From Euryarchaeota archaeon UBA173 (GTDB taxonomy: Archaea > Thermoplasmatota > Poseidoniia > Poseidoniales > Thalassarchaeaceae), in NCBI GenBank assembly GCA_002498925.1, contig DAJH01000058.1, positions 5,314 through 12,977 of the forward strand: a stretch of DNA of 7,664 bases. Reading direction: 5' to 3'. Numbering within the stretch: position 1 is the first letter of the stretch; every line of letters begins with the position of its first letter. The position numbers were made by a program, and so were the translations under genes. The notes beneath the pieces were generated by a model. The model ran no database searches. It saw only the letters and a list, made by a program, of their open reading frames with translations, and was not told the DNA's origin. Below, piece after piece: positions 6,451 through 7,664 of this stretch.

Positions 6451-7050
6451 ATGGACACCGAACTGCTAGTCGCCACACTGGCGTTCATAGTTCCAATGTG
6501 CTTTACGCCCGGCCCCAACAACGTACTCTGCGCAGCACACGGCTCCCAGCACGGATTCCGTGACACACTCCCTCTGATCGCTGGGATGGCGATAGGGTGG
6601 TCAACACTGGGGGTATTCGTTGGGGGGGCTACCGTATTCATTGAGGACAACAAATCCGCCTTCGAACTCCTGACATATTTCGGCGCAGCCTACATCGCCT
6701 ACCTCGGATACAAGGTCGCTACATCCCCTCCTCTTTCCATCGACGAGGAGGGCGATGAAAGGCTAGGGATATTCACAGGGACAACCCTCCAGATTGTCAA
6801 CGGCAAGGCATGGATCCACTTCCTGGTACTTATGACGGCATTCGGCGGACTCTTCGGAACAGGCTTCTCTGGGAAGATCGCCCTGGTAGTCATGAACCTC
6901 TTCTTCGGTCTGCCCGCAGTGATGTCCTGGGCGGCATTCGGCTCCCTCCTCAGGAGGGCGTTCTCCACTCCATCCTCTGCCAAGAACCTGAACCGGGTTA
7001 TGGGGGCATCCTTGCTCGCTGTGGCAATATGGATAGCTATGCCACATTGA
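6451..7050 (+). CDS. LysE/RhtB-family amino-acid exporter
   Basis: From the ATG at 6451 this is a 199-residue membrane protein. It shows the family start (TM1 leading into TPGPNN at 19-24, then a short loop and GMAIGW), followed by LLTYFGAAYIAYLGYKVA (about 73-90), a central acidic cytoplasmic loop (SIDEEGDE), the segment preceding the half-way motif (QIVNGKAW, 114-121) and two or three further TM segments. The canonical NPK of this motif reads NGK. LysE/RhtB proteins export amino acids such as lysine, homoserine, threonine or cysteine-pathway compounds by proton exchange; the substrate is unknown. An in-frame GTG at 6442 directly follows the stop of the PLP-enzyme gene and would add three residues; the ATG is preferred by start type. 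Close linkage to a sulfur amino-acid enzyme makes export of a Cys/Met-pathway amino acid plausible but unproven. Confidence 0.9.
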   Translation: MDTELLVATLAFIVPMCFTPGPNNVLCAAHGSQHGFRDTLPLIAGMAIGWSTLGVFVGGATVFIEDNKSAFELLTYFGAAYIAYLGYKVATSPPLSIDEEGDERLGIFTGTTLQIVNGKAWIHFLVLMTAFGGLFGTGFSGKIALVVMNLFFGLPAVMSWAAFGSLLRRAFSTPSSAKNLNRVMGASLLAVAIWIAMPH

Positions 7051-7055
7051 TATCG

Positions 7056-7664
7056 CTATTCCGGGCATTCCGAACCGCTCGACTCGGCTAGCCACTTCAT
7101 CGCGTTCCTATAATCCTCAACCGCGTCCTCTCTGTCATTGAGTAACAGATCCTCCGAAGCGTCCCACAACGCCCTCAGTGCAGGCACCCAGTCCCCGCCC
7201 TTGTCTCTGCTTGCCTCATCGAATCTCCACGCATCAGACTCGGTCCTATCGTGGACCACCAGCCACGCCCAGCCCATAGCGGACTCCAGCCCCTTCCCCT
7301 TCCTCGCTATGGAGACAGTCGAAGCAACCCCGTCGTCAATGGCTTTTCGTACCAGCCTATCAGCCATACTCAGGGGCACGGGCAAGGCCCCATTATCCCA
7401 TGGCAGCCGGTCTAGGCGCTGAGCAGTGTCAAGATTCTCTCCCAGCTCTCTGAGGAAGGCACCGAAACCCTGCTTGCGCTTGTCCTGCCTAGCCAGTATT
7501 TCGTCGGCCTCTTCCCCGCTGAGTCCGTACATCTCACTGAGTATTTTCATTCCATGGTCGGACCACAGGGACACTAGCACCGGATGGCAGGATGACTCTC
7601 CCAACCTAACAACAGGCTCCTCTAGCTCTAGAACTACGCCATCGGTCCTGACGTGAATGCCCCC
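7056..7664 (-). CDS. Unrecognised protein, C-terminal part (N-terminus beyond right edge)
   Basis: The minus-strand frame ends with TAG at 7058-7056 and is open to the right edge, giving 202 visible residues. I extended it by hand past the TTG at 7604, so the true start is probably outside the window. I do not recognise the family. The visible protein is soluble and acidic and rich in Asp, Glu, Leu and Trp. It starts with a beta-like stretch (HVRTDGVVLELEEPVV), followed by helical segments including a charged one (EEADEILARQDKRKQGF) and a C-terminal helical run (ALWDASEDLLL, EDYRNAMKWLAES) that loosely resembles TPR-like helix pairs. No transmembrane segment, metal-binding cluster or nucleotide-binding motif was seen. 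It converges on the LysE gene with only 5 bp between stops. Coding status is supported by length, the lack of stops and codon composition like that of the neighbours. Confidence 0.75.
   Translation of the reverse strand, partial: GGIHVRTDGVVLELEEPVVRLGESSCHPVLVSLWSDHGMKILSEMYGLSGEEADEILARQDKRKQGFGAFLRELGENLDTAQRLDRLPWDNGALPVPLSMADRLVRKAIDDGVASTVSIARKGKGLESAMGWAWLVVHDRTESDAWRFDEASRDKGGDWVPALRALWDASEDLLLNDREDAVEDYRNAMKWLAESSGSECPE

Noticed and set aside
6120..6653. Minus-strand ORF of 177 codons across the PLP enzyme/LysE junction
   Set aside because: Low-complexity Ser/Thr/Pro composition, and it overlaps two well-supported genes on the other strand.
7051..7055. Terminator between the convergent LysE and unknown genes
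   Set aside because: Only 5 bp lie between the stops, with no hairpin or T-tract.
1..7664. CRISPR arrays, tRNA/rRNA genes, insertion sequences, toxin-antitoxin or defence genes
   Set aside because: No repeated spacer pattern, tRNA-like arms, transposase motifs or terminal repeats were seen; all sizeable stretches are explained by ordinary genes.

Overview
The window reads as ordinary chromosomal DNA of a microbe with tightly packed genes, most likely an archaeon. I favour a marine Euryarchaeota-type lineage (for example Poseidoniales/Marine Group II), but this is inference. The reasons are a geranylgeranyl-reductase-family flavoprotein (typical of archaeal lipid saturation), GGTGA-type ribosome binding sites, a possible leaderless promoter, frequent AGG/AGA and ATA codons, and GC near 50-60% with gaps of only a few bases. 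No phage, transposon, CRISPR, rRNA or tRNA signal was seen.

Layout. Bases 1-3362 (or 3401) carry three minus-strand genes, read right to left: the GGR-family FAD oxidoreductase, a HAD-IIA (NagD-like) phosphatase whose ribosome binding site overlaps the GGR stop, and then, after 72 bp holding a perfect stem-loop and a TATA-like box, the N-terminal 379 residues of an MMPL/RND membrane transporter that runs off the left edge. A short divergent gap (about 3363-3444) separates this block from five plus-strand genes: CutA1, a YczE-like membrane protein, a TrmH/SpoU RNA 2'-O-methyltransferase, a Cys/Met-metabolism PLP enzyme (cystathionine gamma-synthase/lyase type) and a LysE/RhtB-type amino-acid exporter. 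From YczE to LysE the genes are separated by 1 to 9 bases, so they probably form one operon. At the right edge a convergent minus-strand gene of unknown function (202 residues visible, N-terminus outside the window) ends 5 bp from the LysE stop.

How the genes may work together. GGR, the HAD phosphatase and the MMPL transporter could form a membrane-lipid cassette (isoprenoid saturation, phosphate-ester hydrolysis, lipid or hydrophobe transport), but only position supports this. On the plus strand, a sulfur amino-acid PLP enzyme followed directly by an amino-acid exporter suggests control of Cys/Met-type amino-acid pools; the methyltransferase upstream is probably a housekeeping passenger. CutA1 is clearly richer in A+T than its neighbours. 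I found no convincing undescribed system. The best leads are the three-gene minus-strand cassette, the unrecognised right-edge protein, and several departures from family motifs (GGR GADG, PLP-enzyme NPT, LysE NPK).
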